Shown here: piece by piece, positions 45,767-53,971 of the stretch | Position numbering within the stretch: the first letter of the stretch is position 1 | Layout of the letters: each line of letters opens with the position of its first letter | NCBI RefSeq assembly: GCF_963676485.1 | Contig: NZ_OY781114.1 | Coordinates: 2,513,001-2,577,000 of the forward strand | Reading direction: 5' to 3' | Source of the DNA: an uncultured Cohaesibacter sp. | GTDB lineage: Bacteria; Pseudomonadota; Alphaproteobacteria; Rhizobiales; Cohaesibacteraceae | Length of the DNA stretch: 64,000 nucleotides | Made by a program: the position numbers and the translations under genes | Notes under the pieces: generated by a model | What the model saw: only the letters and a program-made list of their open reading frames with translations | The model's database searches: none | Told to the model about the DNA's origin: nothing

Positions 45767-46285
45767 TTAAGCCGCTTCCAGCGCAATGGCTGCAGACTGG
45801 ATGATGGCAGCAAAGCGAATCGCTGTCTGGATCTGCTCGGTGGTCATGCCCCCCTGACGCAGTACGGCTTCGTGAGAATCGATGCACATACCGCAGCCAT
45901 TGATGGCAGAAACAGCAAGGCTCCACAGTTCGAAGTCGATTTTGTCAACGCCCGGGCGACCAATGAAATTCATGCGGAGCTTGGCCTGCAGGGAAGCATA
46001 TTCCTTGTTGGAAGCCAGATGGACAAAGCGGTAATAGACATTGTTCATGCCCATCATGGTGGCCGCGCCTTTGGCTGCGGTCAGGGCTTCGGGGGAAAGC
46101 TTGTCGGCAGCTTCCGCCAGAAAGGCTTCGCGGATGGCCGGGCTGCGGGTTGCGATGGCGCAAGCGACCATCAGGCCATATTTCTGCTGATCGGTCAGGC
46201 TTTCATCGCCAGCCATGTTGGACAGGTTCAGTTTTACGTCCTTGGCGAAGTCAGGCATCTGGGATTTAAGGCTGTCGATGGTCAT
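45767..46285 (-). CDS. ahpD: Alkyl hydroperoxidase AhpD
   Basis: A disulfide-based peroxidase/reductase partner of AhpC. 172 residues; active motif C131-G-M-C134-x3-H138 in [11 protein letters not shown], the AhpD core E-x-C-x2-C-x3-H. It reduces AhpC with electrons from lipoyl-E2 in the mycobacterial system. The gene follows ahpC on the same strand with a hairpin between. AAGAGA lies ahead of the ATG. Confidence 0.95.
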   Translation of the reverse strand: MTIDSLKSQMPDFAKDVKLNLSNMAGDESLTDQQKYGLMVACAIATRSPAIREAFLAEAADKLSPEALTAAKGAATMMGMNNVYYRFVHLASNKEYASLQAKLRMNFIGRPGVDKIDFELWSLAVSAINGCGMCIDSHEAVLRQGGMTTEQIQTAIRFAAIIQSAAIALEAA

Positions 46286-46410
46286 TGCAATGTCTCTTTC
46301 TTCAAATTCGCTGGGAATTGGCCAAGCAGCATCACGTCCGCGCCAAACATGTCGCAGGGTCTGCAGGCTTTGGAATGCTAGGGGGAATCATGCCTTGTGG
46401 CAGTGGAGCA

Positions 46411-46431
46411 GGGCGGGCCTAGGGCCCGCCC
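46411..46431 (-). terminator. Intercistronic hairpin between ahpC and ahpD
   Basis: Perfect stem GGGCGGGCC-TAG-GGCCCGCCC without a T run, 26 bases past the ahpC stop. It probably acts as a processing or stabilising element that favours ahpC over ahpD. Confidence 0.55.
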
Positions 46432-46456
46432 CCGATCTGTCGGTTCTGCGGGCCGA

Positions 46457-47008
46457 TTAGCCAACCAGAGTTGCGCCGCCGATGTCACGGTTGCATGGGC
46501 ACAGTTCATCTGTCTGCAGGGCGTCGAGAACACGCAGGGTGTCTTTCGGGTTACGGCCAACATTGAGGTTGGTTGCGTAAACATGCTGAATGGTGTTGTC
46601 CGGATCGACAACATAGGTGTAGCGGTATGCAACGCCGTCAGGATGACGCACGCCCAGGCCGTCGATCAGCTCACCCTTGGTATCAGCGAAGCTCCAGATT
46701 GCGAGCTTGTTGAGATCCGGATGATCGCGGCGCCATGCGAGCTTGACGAATTCGTTGTCGGTGGAGCCGCCCATGACGACTGCGTCACGATCTTCGAATT
46801 CTTCATTCAGGCGTGCGAATTCCGCAATTTCGGTCGGGCAGACGAATGTGAAGTCTTTCGGGTAGAAGAAGATGACTTTCCATTTGCCTTCAAAGCTTTT
46901 TTCGGTGATCGGCTCAAATGCTTCAACGCCATCTTCAACGATTTCGTTAAAGCCAGGTTTTACGCCGGTTACAGTAAATTCAGGAAGTTTATCACCAATA
47001 CCAAGCAT
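46457..47008 (-). CDS. ahpC: Alkyl hydroperoxide reductase AhpC (2-Cys peroxiredoxin)
   Basis: Reduces H2O2, organic peroxides and peroxynitrite. 183 residues; peroxidatic C57 in DFTFVCPTEI and resolving cysteines near the end, C170 and C172 in ELCPCNRD. The double Cys end and the ~180 length are those of the AhpC that works with AhpD, consistent with the next gene. TTGGAGAAG stands before the ATG. It is divergent from oxyR, the usual arrangement for peroxide control. Confidence 0.95.
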   Translation of the reverse strand: MLGIGDKLPEFTVTGVKPGFNEIVEDGVEAFEPITEKSFEGKWKVIFFYPKDFTFVCPTEIAEFARLNEEFEDRDAVVMGGSTDNEFVKLAWRRDHPDLNKLAIWSFADTKGELIDGLGVRHPDGVAYRYTYVVDPDNTIQHVYATNLNVGRNPKDTLRVLDALQTDELCPCNRDIGGATLVG

Positions 47009-47026
47009 ATTTCTTCTCCAAGGTTT

Positions 47027-47127
47027 GGACCTTATGGGAGGTAAGGTCCAGATTAGAATAATTCAAAATCTCTATGCCCTATGAACCACATTTTGGACAG
47101 GCTGGCAAACTTCAAATTTCGAATTTG
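47027..47127. promoter_or_regulatory. ahpC-oxyR divergent control region
   Basis: It contains an 8-bp perfect inverted repeat with a 7-base spacer (GGACCTTA 47027-47034 / TAAGGTCC 47042-47049) and a second palindrome CAAATT-TCG-AATTTG (47113-47127). The section 47050-47085, AT-rich with ATAG/CTAT-like words, is the probable OxyR target over the ahpC promoter. I cannot define a full OxyR box. Confidence 0.45.
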
Positions 47128-47220
47128 CCAATCGATTTTTTCGATCATATAGTGTTTTTACGTGCTGTTTCGTCGAACGCCTCATCAGTGCGTGATTTTC
47201 AGTTTCGGAGCCTTCATGTC

Positions 47221-48135
47221 ATGACCATTCGCCCCACCTTGCGGCAGCTGCAATATTTGTCCGCGCTTGCCGAAAAGCAGTCTTTTCGTGAGGCGGCTGC
47301 GGCCTGTCTGGTGTCGCAGTCCACTCTGAGTGCGGGCATTCGCCAGTTGGAAGAGATCTTGCAGGTGACACTTGTGGATAGGGAGTGCGATCACTTTAGG
47401 CTGACAGTGTTGGGGGGCGAGATTCTTGAGCGGGCGCGCTGTCTGTTGCGCGATGCAGATGATCTGGTGGCAGCTGCACAACGTCATGACAAGCCCCTTG
47501 CCGGACGGTTGCGGTTGGGGGTCATTCCCTCTATCGGGCCGTTCCTGCTGCCGCGGGCTTTGCCCAGTCTGCGCCAGAGTTTCCCCGAGCTGAAGCTTTA
47601 TCTGCGGGAGGCCCTTTCGCGGCAATTGCTTGATGATGTGCGGGCGGGGCGTCTGGACGCTGCTGTTGTGGCGTTACCCTATCCGATTGATGACTTTGCC
47701 TGTCAGACGATTGGCAATGACGGCTTTCGTGTGGCCTTGCCGCTGGAGCACCCGCTTGCTGACAAGGAGGCGATATCGTCAGAGGCGCTGAAGAATGAGG
47801 CGCTTATTCTGCTGGAAGATGGCCATTGCATCCGGGATCATATCCTGTCCTGCCTTGACCTTGTCAAAGCAGCCCGCCGTTCGCGTGAAAGTGGGGCCGA
47901 GCATATCGAAGCGACCAGTTTGATTACCATCGTGCAGATGGTTGCCAATGGGCTGGGCGTAACCCTGCTGCCCGAGATTGCATTAAGGGCAGGGTTGGCT
48001 GACGGGCTCGATATTGCTTTAAGGCCCCTGGTCGAGCAGCCTGCCGAGAGGGAGTTGGCGATCATCTGGCGCAAGAACTCTGCCTTTGAGCCGAATATCC
48101 GGCTTTTGACCGGGCATCTTGCCAATTTCGTTTAA
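47221..48135 (+). CDS. oxyR: Peroxide-sensing LysR regulator OxyR
   Basis: 304 residues from the ATG at 47221 (a longer frame upstream overlaps the control region and is rejected). LysR HTH at 1-60 (QSFREAAAACLVSQSTLSAGIRQLEE). The redox pair is C203 and C211 in LLEDGHCIRDHILSC, the OxyR signature. The spacing (8) is one less than the E. coli Cys199-Cys208 pair. It is divergent from ahpC. Under peroxide the disulfide form should activate ahpCD. Confidence 0.94.
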   Translation: MTIRPTLRQLQYLSALAEKQSFREAAAACLVSQSTLSAGIRQLEEILQVTLVDRECDHFRLTVLGGEILERARCLLRDADDLVAAAQRHDKPLAGRLRLGVIPSIGPFLLPRALPSLRQSFPELKLYLREALSRQLLDDVRAGRLDAAVVALPYPIDDFACQTIGNDGFRVALPLEHPLADKEAISSEALKNEALILLEDGHCIRDHILSCLDLVKAARRSRESGAEHIEATSLITIVQMVANGLGVTLLPEIALRAGLADGLDIALRPLVEQPAERELAIIWRKNSAFEPNIRLLTGHLANFV

Positions 48136-48437
48136 GGAGCTAGTCTGTTTACCCATTTACCAGAATGTCCTGCCTTACATTGCCGATTCTGGCCAAGAAA
48201 CGGTGCCAGAGGCGATTCTCTCCATTGTAGGGCTTGAATTTTCAACTGATTGGGATATGTAAGGGGCGAAGTGGCGTTACTTGATCAAAGATTCTCGTGA
48301 ATGTGGTCTTTTTTTGAAAGATTGCTCTGGTCAAGTGCGTTCCGGTTCTGTATAAGGCCCGCAACCTCTTCCATTAGAGTTATTCCCGCAACGGGGCTAG
48401 CCCCGGATAGCGGTCTATTGACGACGGAGTTTTGACC
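48136..48437. other. Region between oxyR and rpmF with probable rpmF promoter
   Basis: No gene. A sigma70-like pair TGGTCA (48328-48333), 17 bases, TATAAG (48351-48356) is a fair rpmF promoter. A 14-bp perfect palindrome CGGGGCTAGCCCCG lies in the leader (48392-48405), 32 bases before the start, possibly an RNA element or L32-related control site. Confidence 0.5.
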
Positions 48438-48617
48438 ATGGCTGTGCCAAAAAGTAAAGTGACCCGTATGAAGCGTGGCTTCCGCCGCTCTGCGGATGCA
48501 CTCAAACAGTCGGTCTATGTCGAAGACAAGGATTCTGGCGAACTGCGCCGTCCTCATCATATCGACCTGAAGACCGGCATGTATCGTGGTCGTCAGATTC
48601 TGGAGCAGAAAGACTAA
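48438..48617 (+). CDS. rpmF: 50S ribosomal protein L32
   Basis: A 59-residue ribosomal protein: [18 protein letters not shown] start and the C-terminal [16 protein letters not shown] typical of the alphaproteobacterial L32 without the zinc Cys pairs (only Pro-His-His remain). GGAG is placed before the ATG at 48438. It is a single gene with its own terminator. plsX and other frequent partners are absent. Confidence 0.97.
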   Translation: MAVPKSKVTRMKRGFRRSADALKQSVYVEDKDSGELRRPHHIDLKTGMYRGRQILEQKD

Positions 48618-48662
48618 GCCTTCGTTGGTTTGGTTTTATGCTTCTTGACGATGAAGAATTGA

Positions 48663-48694
48663 GAAAAGGTCGGATTTTGTCCGGCCTTTTTTCG
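48663..48694 (+). terminator. Terminator of rpmF
   Basis: Arms AAAAGGTCGGA and TCCGGCCTTTTTT with one G-U pair, 45 bases past the stop. Confidence 0.85.
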
Positions 48695-48870
48695 TGCGCA
48701 TTTTTTGTGAAAGGGGCGTGTTGTCCGTTGGCAAAGCGCCTTGCATATTGGAATATATTGTCGTTTCAAAATCTGGTCACACGCCAATTCTATCGTTAAA
48801 TACCATTTTGATGGGCTCGTCCGTAATCGTGAAAGCTGCACGTCGTTAGCCATGCTGCAGGGAGATACAA

Positions 48871-49290
48871 ATGCTTTTCAATATTCCTCTTTTGATTGCA
48901 CCTCTGGCTGTCTATAATTTCTTTGCCTTCGGGCTGCTTGGCGCTTCGGTCGGTGACCCATGGAATGTGCCGATTGTGACGATCGAGATGATCTCCTCAG
49001 CCCGCTGGACCCTTACCTTGGGGGATGTGATGATCGTGGCGGCGCTTGTGCTGTTGTTTGTCGAGATTCTCAAGGCGACGCGCACCGGTGTCAGCTCCAT
49101 TGTCGATCACATTCTGTCCACGCTGCTTTTCATCATCTATCTGGTCGAGTTTCTGCTGGTGCGAGAAACCGCAACATCGGTCTTTTTCATTCTGATGATT
49201 ATTTCTCTGGTGGATGTGATCGCAGGCTATTCCGTTACGATCAGTGGCGCACGGCGAGATATGACTTTTGGCCCGGGGCCACATGCCTGA
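48871..49290 (+). CDS. Small four-TM membrane protein, unknown
   Basis: Not assigned to a family. 139 residues with four hydrophobic helices (about 3-25, 50-68, 78-99, 103-122), a charged loop KATRTG after helix 2 and a polar end (GARRDMTFGPGPHA). GGGAG precedes the ATG and codon use is like that of housekeeping neighbours, so this is likely a resident gene. Similar short hypothetical membrane proteins are common in Hyphomicrobiales. No partner is visible. Confidence 0.75.
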   Translation: MLFNIPLLIAPLAVYNFFAFGLLGASVGDPWNVPIVTIEMISSARWTLTLGDVMIVAALVLLFVEILKATRTGVSSIVDHILSTLLFIIYLVEFLLVRETATSVFFILMIISLVDVIAGYSVTISGARRDMTFGPGPHA

Positions 49291-49523
49291 ACGGGACTAA
49301 TTCTGTCAGTGTGTCCTAAATTGATACAATTTTATTAAAATATAATGGACGCTTTGTGCGCGCAGGCCACAGGATTTCTATAGATTTTGGCGGGATAAGG
49401 CTACTGGTGACGCGGGAAAAGGTCTGGGGAAGCCTGCTTTTGCGGTAATTTTGGCGCTTGTATCATTCGGATACAGCCATCCGCAGAAGGGGTGGCTGTC
49501 CTTAATTTGCGCTAGGCTAATCG

Positions 49524-49856
49524 TTAAACAACTTTGCGATGAATGGGCATGTCTGCAATCGCTTGCGGGCGGCGGCGCGCCTGACCGTAGGCCCGAACGA
49601 CTTCGCGCGGGCTTCGAGTGGCACTGTGGCGCCGAGGATTGCGATTTGGCTCGTTGTTGAGCAGCTGGGCCTGAATATAGGCCTGCTGGTTGCTAGCATA
49701 TTGCAGCGGCGTTGGCGCAGGCACAATCGCGTTTTTGACTTCTACCGGAGCCACGGTTTTTTGAGGCTGTTGCCTGCCATCAGTCAGGAGCAGCTGAAAA
49801 TGTGTGCTATTTCCGGCCGGACTATGATGCTCCGGAACCAGTTTCAAGCCAGACAT
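49524..49856 (-). CDS. Small basic hypothetical protein
   Basis: Not recognised. 110 residues from ATG 49856 (MSGLKLVPEHH). A longer frame begins with TTG at 49946. The central part is rich in Pro/Gln/Asn and the C-terminal third is strongly basic (RNPRRHSATRSP, RRRPQ), suggesting a disordered, possibly nucleic-acid-binding protein. It has no TM helix or signal peptide. Open-frame length and position alone support it, so it may not be a real gene. Confidence 0.45.
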   Translation of the reverse strand: MSGLKLVPEHHSPAGNSTHFQLLLTDGRQQPQKTVAPVEVKNAIVPAPTPLQYASNQQAYIQAQLLNNEPNRNPRRHSATRSPREVVRAYGQARRRPQAIADMPIHRKVV

Positions 49857-50181
49857 TGTTGAGGCCTTCCCAAAAATTGTCTCGTTTTGAGACGCGGTTG
49901 CTTGCTTTTCTGTCTTTACGGGAAGAATTTGCAAGAAGCGGGCCAAGCCGTTAATGGTCTGTTAATATTTTGCGGTTGGGAGAAAATCTTTTTGAACGGT
50001 GCAAATTTGGCAAAAATTAACTGTGGGAATGCCATCATGGGTTCTGATCTTTCCGACCGCTTGGGGGTGTGATTCCCCCATATCAAGCGCGCAGTCGGAG
50101 AAATGGCATTCACTTGCAGGCGGGTTGCCCTCAATGAGGGGAGGAGCTGCATGCATGAGCGAGTAAAGAGGGCTAAGCGGG
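49857..50181. other. Divergent region before the GGDEF-EAL gene
   Basis: No gene supported. The section contains the start of the following signalling gene with an AGAGGG ribosome site (50167-50172). No palindrome or terminator of note. Confidence 0.3.
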
Positions 50182-51895
50182 TTGGACACTTCATCGCCTC
50201 GATCAAAGACGGCTATCAAGGCGCGTGACATTCTCACCTCCATCGGAGAGGTAGTGTATGAATGGCAGGCAGCCACGGATCGTTTGCGCTGGAGCAACAA
50301 TGCATTCGATGTTCTCAAAACCGATATTCTGACTGTTTTTCCAAATGGCAAATCCTATACGGATCTGATCACACCAGACACGCTGACCTCACGCTACCGG
50401 GCTATCTTCGGCTCTGGCAAAAGCGATGACGGTGAGGGAGTGCCTTTTGAATGCATCTATTGTCTTGCGCCGCTGGGGTTTGAAAACGAGCTGAGGCTCT
50501 GGGTGGAAGAAAGTGGACGCTGGTTTGCTGACAGAACAGGCCGTGCCGAGCGGGTCCACGGGATCATCCGTGTGGTCAATGAAGAGCAGCATCGCGAGCA
50601 GCGTTTGCGCTTTCTGTCCCAGTTTGATGCGCTGACCGGATTGTTCAATCGCTCGGTCTTTCTGGATCAGTTGCAGCAGACCCTTGAGCAATGCAAAGAG
50701 AAGGGCAAGGAAGCCTGCTTCCTGATTGCCCATATCGATAATTTTCGCGTGGTCAACGAGGCCTATGGGTTTGATGTCGCCGATCAGGTGATTTGCGAAG
50801 TGGCCCGGCGCATCTCGCGGCGCTTGCGCGATGGTGATCTTGTGGGCCGCATCTCGGGCACCAAATTTGGCCTGTTGATCAACAATTGCTCCGAGAAGGA
50901 AATGTCAGCCGCCGCAGCGCTTTCTGGATGCCACGCGGGAAGAGCTGATCAAGACCGATGTTGGCCCTGTGCATGTCACCCTGACGATGGGCGGCGTGTA
51001 TCTGGGCGATGGCATAGAGGATCTGCGCAAGGCAGAGATTGGCGCTCTGGATGCCCTGGATCGGGCAAAGAGCCATTGCCGCGGGACTTTTCGCTCCTTC
51101 AATGCCAAGCCTTTTGCTCTAGAAGAGCGCCTAGAGAAGATCAGGATGTCCGATGAGGTTATCACGGCCCTCAATGAGCGGCGTATCGATCTGGCCTTTC
51201 AGCCGATTGTGAAAGCCGTTTCGGGCGCTGTGGCGTTTCATGAGGTGCTGGTGCGGGTCAAGGATCGCGACGGCAACTCAATGCCTGCCGACAGTTTCGT
51301 GCAGTATGCCGAGCAACTGGGGTTGGCTGCGATGCTGGACCACCGTGTTCTGGAGATGACGCTGGATCTGCTTTTTGCCCATGAAAAGGCGTATCTGAGC
51401 ATGAATGTGTCAACCGATGTTGGCGCGGACAAGGAATGGCTGGACTATCTTAGGGCACGGCTCGTCAACAATCCCGATGTTGCGAAGCGTTTGGTGATTG
51501 AAATTTCCGAACGATCAACTCTTAACAATCCGGAAACGGCCGTCGAATTTGTGCGCTCTGTCAAGGAACTGGGCATTCGCGTTGCGATTGATGATTTCGG
51601 AGCGGGCTACACATCTTTCCAGCATCTGCAGTTGCTGGATGCGGATATGGTCAAGATTGCCGGGAGTCTGATGCGGGATATCGCAGAGAATGACCAGAAT
51701 CGGGCGATTGTGCGCATGTTTGCCGAGCTGGCAAGCGAATTGGGCTTTGATGTTGTGGCAAAATGGGTTGTGAGCGCCGAAGTGGCCGATCTGCTGGCCC
51801 CGCTCAAGATTTCCTATCTGCAGGGCTTCCATTTTGGCGAGCCCGTTAGCAAGCTGCCTTGGCAAAAGGATGATGCGCAAGCCAAGACCAAGTGA
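50182..51895 (+). pseudogene. PAS-GGDEF-EAL protein split by a frameshift
   Basis: Soluble c-di-GMP signalling protein broken near 50909-50922. The first frame (TTG start 50182, AGAGGG before it) covers a PAS-like part (IGEVVYEWQAATDRLRWSNNAF) and GGDEF (DALTGLFNRSVFLDQL, GRISGTKFGLLI). The next frame carries the rest of GGDEF (RFLDATREELI...VTLTMGG) and the whole EAL to 51895. One base removed in the GC-rich GCCGCCGCAGCGC run restores one ~570-residue chain. Active sites are also degraded: SGTKF replaces GGDEF, HEVLVR replaces the EAL triplet, and VVAKWV carries Lys at the usual Glu. It is either a real pseudogene or an assembly error in a catalytically inactive c-di-GMP receptor. Confidence 0.85.
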
Positions 51896-51961
51896 CCTAT
51901 AGGGGCGCCTGGTGGCTTGATGTCCTTTGGTGCTCGATTTGCGCTATTTTCTGCCGTGGGG

Positions 51962-52537
51962 TCAGTTCTTGCCGCTGCGATCCACAAGTTCGGAAATCGT
52001 TTTCTGCATGTCGGCGATCTGGTCCTTTAGTAGCTCAAGTTCGCTTGGCTTGCTGGGTTCGGGCTCTTTCTTGGTCTTCTGGGGGGCAGAGCCGAAGGGC
52101 ATGAACATCTTCATGGCATTTTCAAAAATCTCGGAATTCCGCCGCACTTGCTCTTCCATGGCCTCCATGGCGGAATCTCCAAAGGAGTCGGCCATCTGCT
52201 TGCGCAAATTTTCCTGATCCTTGGCCAGATTTTGCATGGTGAAATCGAGATAGCTTGGCACCAGATGCTGCATCGAGTCGCCATAGAAACGGATTAGCTG
52301 GCGCAGGAAGTCGATCGGCAGAAGATGCTGGCCCCTATTCTCATGCTCGAAGATGATCTGCGTGAGAACTGAGCGGGTTATGTCGTCTCCACTCTTGGCA
52401 TCATAGACGACAAAATCCTCCTTTGCCTTTACCATGTCAGACAGATCTTCCAGCGTGACATAGGTGCTGGTGCCGGTGTTGTATAATCTGCGGTTCGCAT
52501 ATTTCTTGATGACAGTTTGATCCGCTTGTTTTGTCAT
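51962..52537 (-). CDS. phaR: Polyhydroxyalkanoate synthesis repressor PhaR
   Basis: DNA- and PHA-granule-binding repressor of PHA genes. 191 residues from the ATG at 52537 (MTKQADQ); an upstream in-frame start adds 28 unrelated residues. N-terminal PHB/PHA accumulation regulator domain: VIKKYANRRLYNTGTSTYVTLEDLSDMV, then FLRQLIRFYGDSMQHLVPSYLDFTM. The C-terminal part is helical with a Lys/Glu/Pro linker. phaB lies divergently about 600 bases away, with TGC-rich repeats in front of it. Confidence 0.95.
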   Translation of the reverse strand: MTKQADQTVIKKYANRRLYNTGTSTYVTLEDLSDMVKAKEDFVVYDAKSGDDITRSVLTQIIFEHENRGQHLLPIDFLRQLIRFYGDSMQHLVPSYLDFTMQNLAKDQENLRKQMADSFGDSAMEAMEEQVRRNSEIFENAMKMFMPFGSAPQKTKKEPEPSKPSELELLKDQIADMQKTISELVDRSGKN

Positions 52538-53130
52538 GTATGCAAGGCCTCGTGACGGAATGGACACAGGTGGCAGCGGCTCAAAAGCGGCTGCTGTTGC
52601 CCTACAACTTAAATCGTTCATGCTGCATTGCCAAGAGCCTGAGACCTATCCTTTTAGCAAGTGCAAAAAGATGCAGATGGCCAGTAAAAGGGCATGTCTA
52701 TTTTCTAGGTCTTTCAGACTAGGCCCATGGCGTAATTGACTCCTTGCCGCTTTCTAAACAATTTTCAGTAAGCCAAATTCTTTGCGGGATCTGGAAAAAG
52801 ACGGAATTTTGCTGCGACGCAATAAGGTGTGAGACGTCGAATTTTTGTTCGTTGCAACACTATGAGCGGCATTTCGGGCGCGGGGTGAGAGGTGTCCCGT
52901 GTCTTCTTCCGTTGGTAAGCGCGCAAGCTGTAAGGGAGCGCCGAAAAATAAATCGCGAGGCGCAATTATATTAGGCCGGGCAGCATTCAAAAGGCATAAA
53001 ACAGACCAAAGTGCTGTCTTGCTGTCTTGCTGTTCTGCTTGAGGGCGCGGCAGAGGCAAATATTCAAGGTGGAGGGACCAGCCCGATCCGGAGAGGGGGA
53101 CAGGCATGGTTTTTATGAGGGAGAGAGAGC
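52538..53130. other. phaR-phaB divergent control region
   Basis: About 590 bases without a supported gene; phaA, often found before phaB, is absent here. An 8-bp tandem repeat (TGCTGTCT, TGCTGTCT, TGCTGTTC, then TGCTT; 53012-53040) lies about 90 bases before phaB. GAGGGAGAGAGAG is the phaB ribosome site. Confidence 0.55.
53012..53040 (+). repeat. TGC-rich octamer repeat before phaB
   Basis: Three tandem octamers beginning TGCTGT plus a partial fourth. TGC-rich sequences are the reported targets of alphaproteobacterial PhaR, so this is a candidate PhaR site. Confidence 0.5.
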
Positions 53131-53859
53131 ATGTCCAAGGTTGCAGTTGTAACGGGTGGAACAAGGGGTATTGGTGAGGCGATCTGCATTGCCCTCAAAG
53201 AGGCAGGTTTTTTTGTTGCGGCCAATTATGCTGGCAATGAGGAAAGTGCAAGAGCCTTCTCGGAGCGCACGGGCATCAAGGCCTATAAATGGGATGTGGG
53301 GGATTTCGAAGCCTGCCAAGCTGGCCTGAAACAGATCGAGGACGATCTCGGCATCATTGATATCGTGGTCAACAATGCTGGCATTACGCGCGACAGCATG
53401 CTGCACAAGATGGAATTGGAGCAGTGGCATGAGGCAATCAATGTCAATCTGAATTCGATGTTCTACATGACCAAGCCGATCATTGATGAAATGCGTGCGC
53501 GTGGGCATGGGCGGATCATCAATATCTCGTCGATCAATGGCCAGAAGGGGCAGATGGGACAGACCAACTATTCTGCCGCGAAAGCAGGTGTGATCGGCTT
53601 TACCAAGGCTCTGGCGCAGGAAGTCGCTCGCAAGGGCATTACGGTCAACTGCATCTGTCCGGGCTATATTGATACCGACATGGTATCGGCGGTTCCTGAA
53701 AAGGTTCTGGAAAGCATTGTTTCCAATATTCCGGTCGGTCGGCTCGGGCAAGCTGAAGAAATTGCCGCGATGGTGGCCTTTCTGGCCTCCGAGCAAGCTG
53801 CCTTTATCACGGGCTCTGTGATGACGATCAATGGTGGCCAGTATATCGCGAATGGCTAA
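53131..53859 (+). CDS. phaB: Acetoacetyl-CoA reductase
   Basis: NADPH-dependent reduction of acetoacetyl-CoA to (R)-3-hydroxybutyryl-CoA, the second step of PHB synthesis. A 242-residue short-chain dehydrogenase: TGGTRGIGEA cofactor loop, NNAGITRDSMLHKM, ISSINGQKGQMGQTNYSAAKAG with catalytic Ser, Tyr and Lys, and VNCICPGYIDTDM. The GQKGQ-GQTNYSAAK block and NGGQYIANG end are typical of PhaB. A terminator follows. Its substrate may also come from the BKACE reaction (acetoacetate) only after CoA activation. Confidence 0.95.
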   Translation: MSKVAVVTGGTRGIGEAICIALKEAGFFVAANYAGNEESARAFSERTGIKAYKWDVGDFEACQAGLKQIEDDLGIIDIVVNNAGITRDSMLHKMELEQWHEAINVNLNSMFYMTKPIIDEMRARGHGRIINISSINGQKGQMGQTNYSAAKAGVIGFTKALAQEVARKGITVNCICPGYIDTDMVSAVPEKVLESIVSNIPVGRLGQAEEIAAMVAFLASEQAAFITGSVMTINGGQYIANG

Positions 53860-53893
53860 ATTTTAGCCAATGCCTAAAAAGCGCTTGATAACA

Positions 53894-53926
53894 CGCCGCA
53901 GGAGCTTTTCTTCTGCGGCTTTTTTG
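53894..53926 (+). terminator. Terminator of phaB
   Basis: Perfect arms GCCGCAG / CTGCGGC (53895-53901 and 53913-53919) with an 11-base loop, followed by T6. Confidence 0.9.
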
Positions 53927-53971
53927 TCTTTGCTGAGGCGTTTTCGATGACCTGTTGAAAGTTTAGTTTCC

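Noticed and set aside
52744..52974. Small open frame between phaR and phaB
   Set aside because: Composition is Cys/Arg-rich and unlike a protein; no ribosome site.
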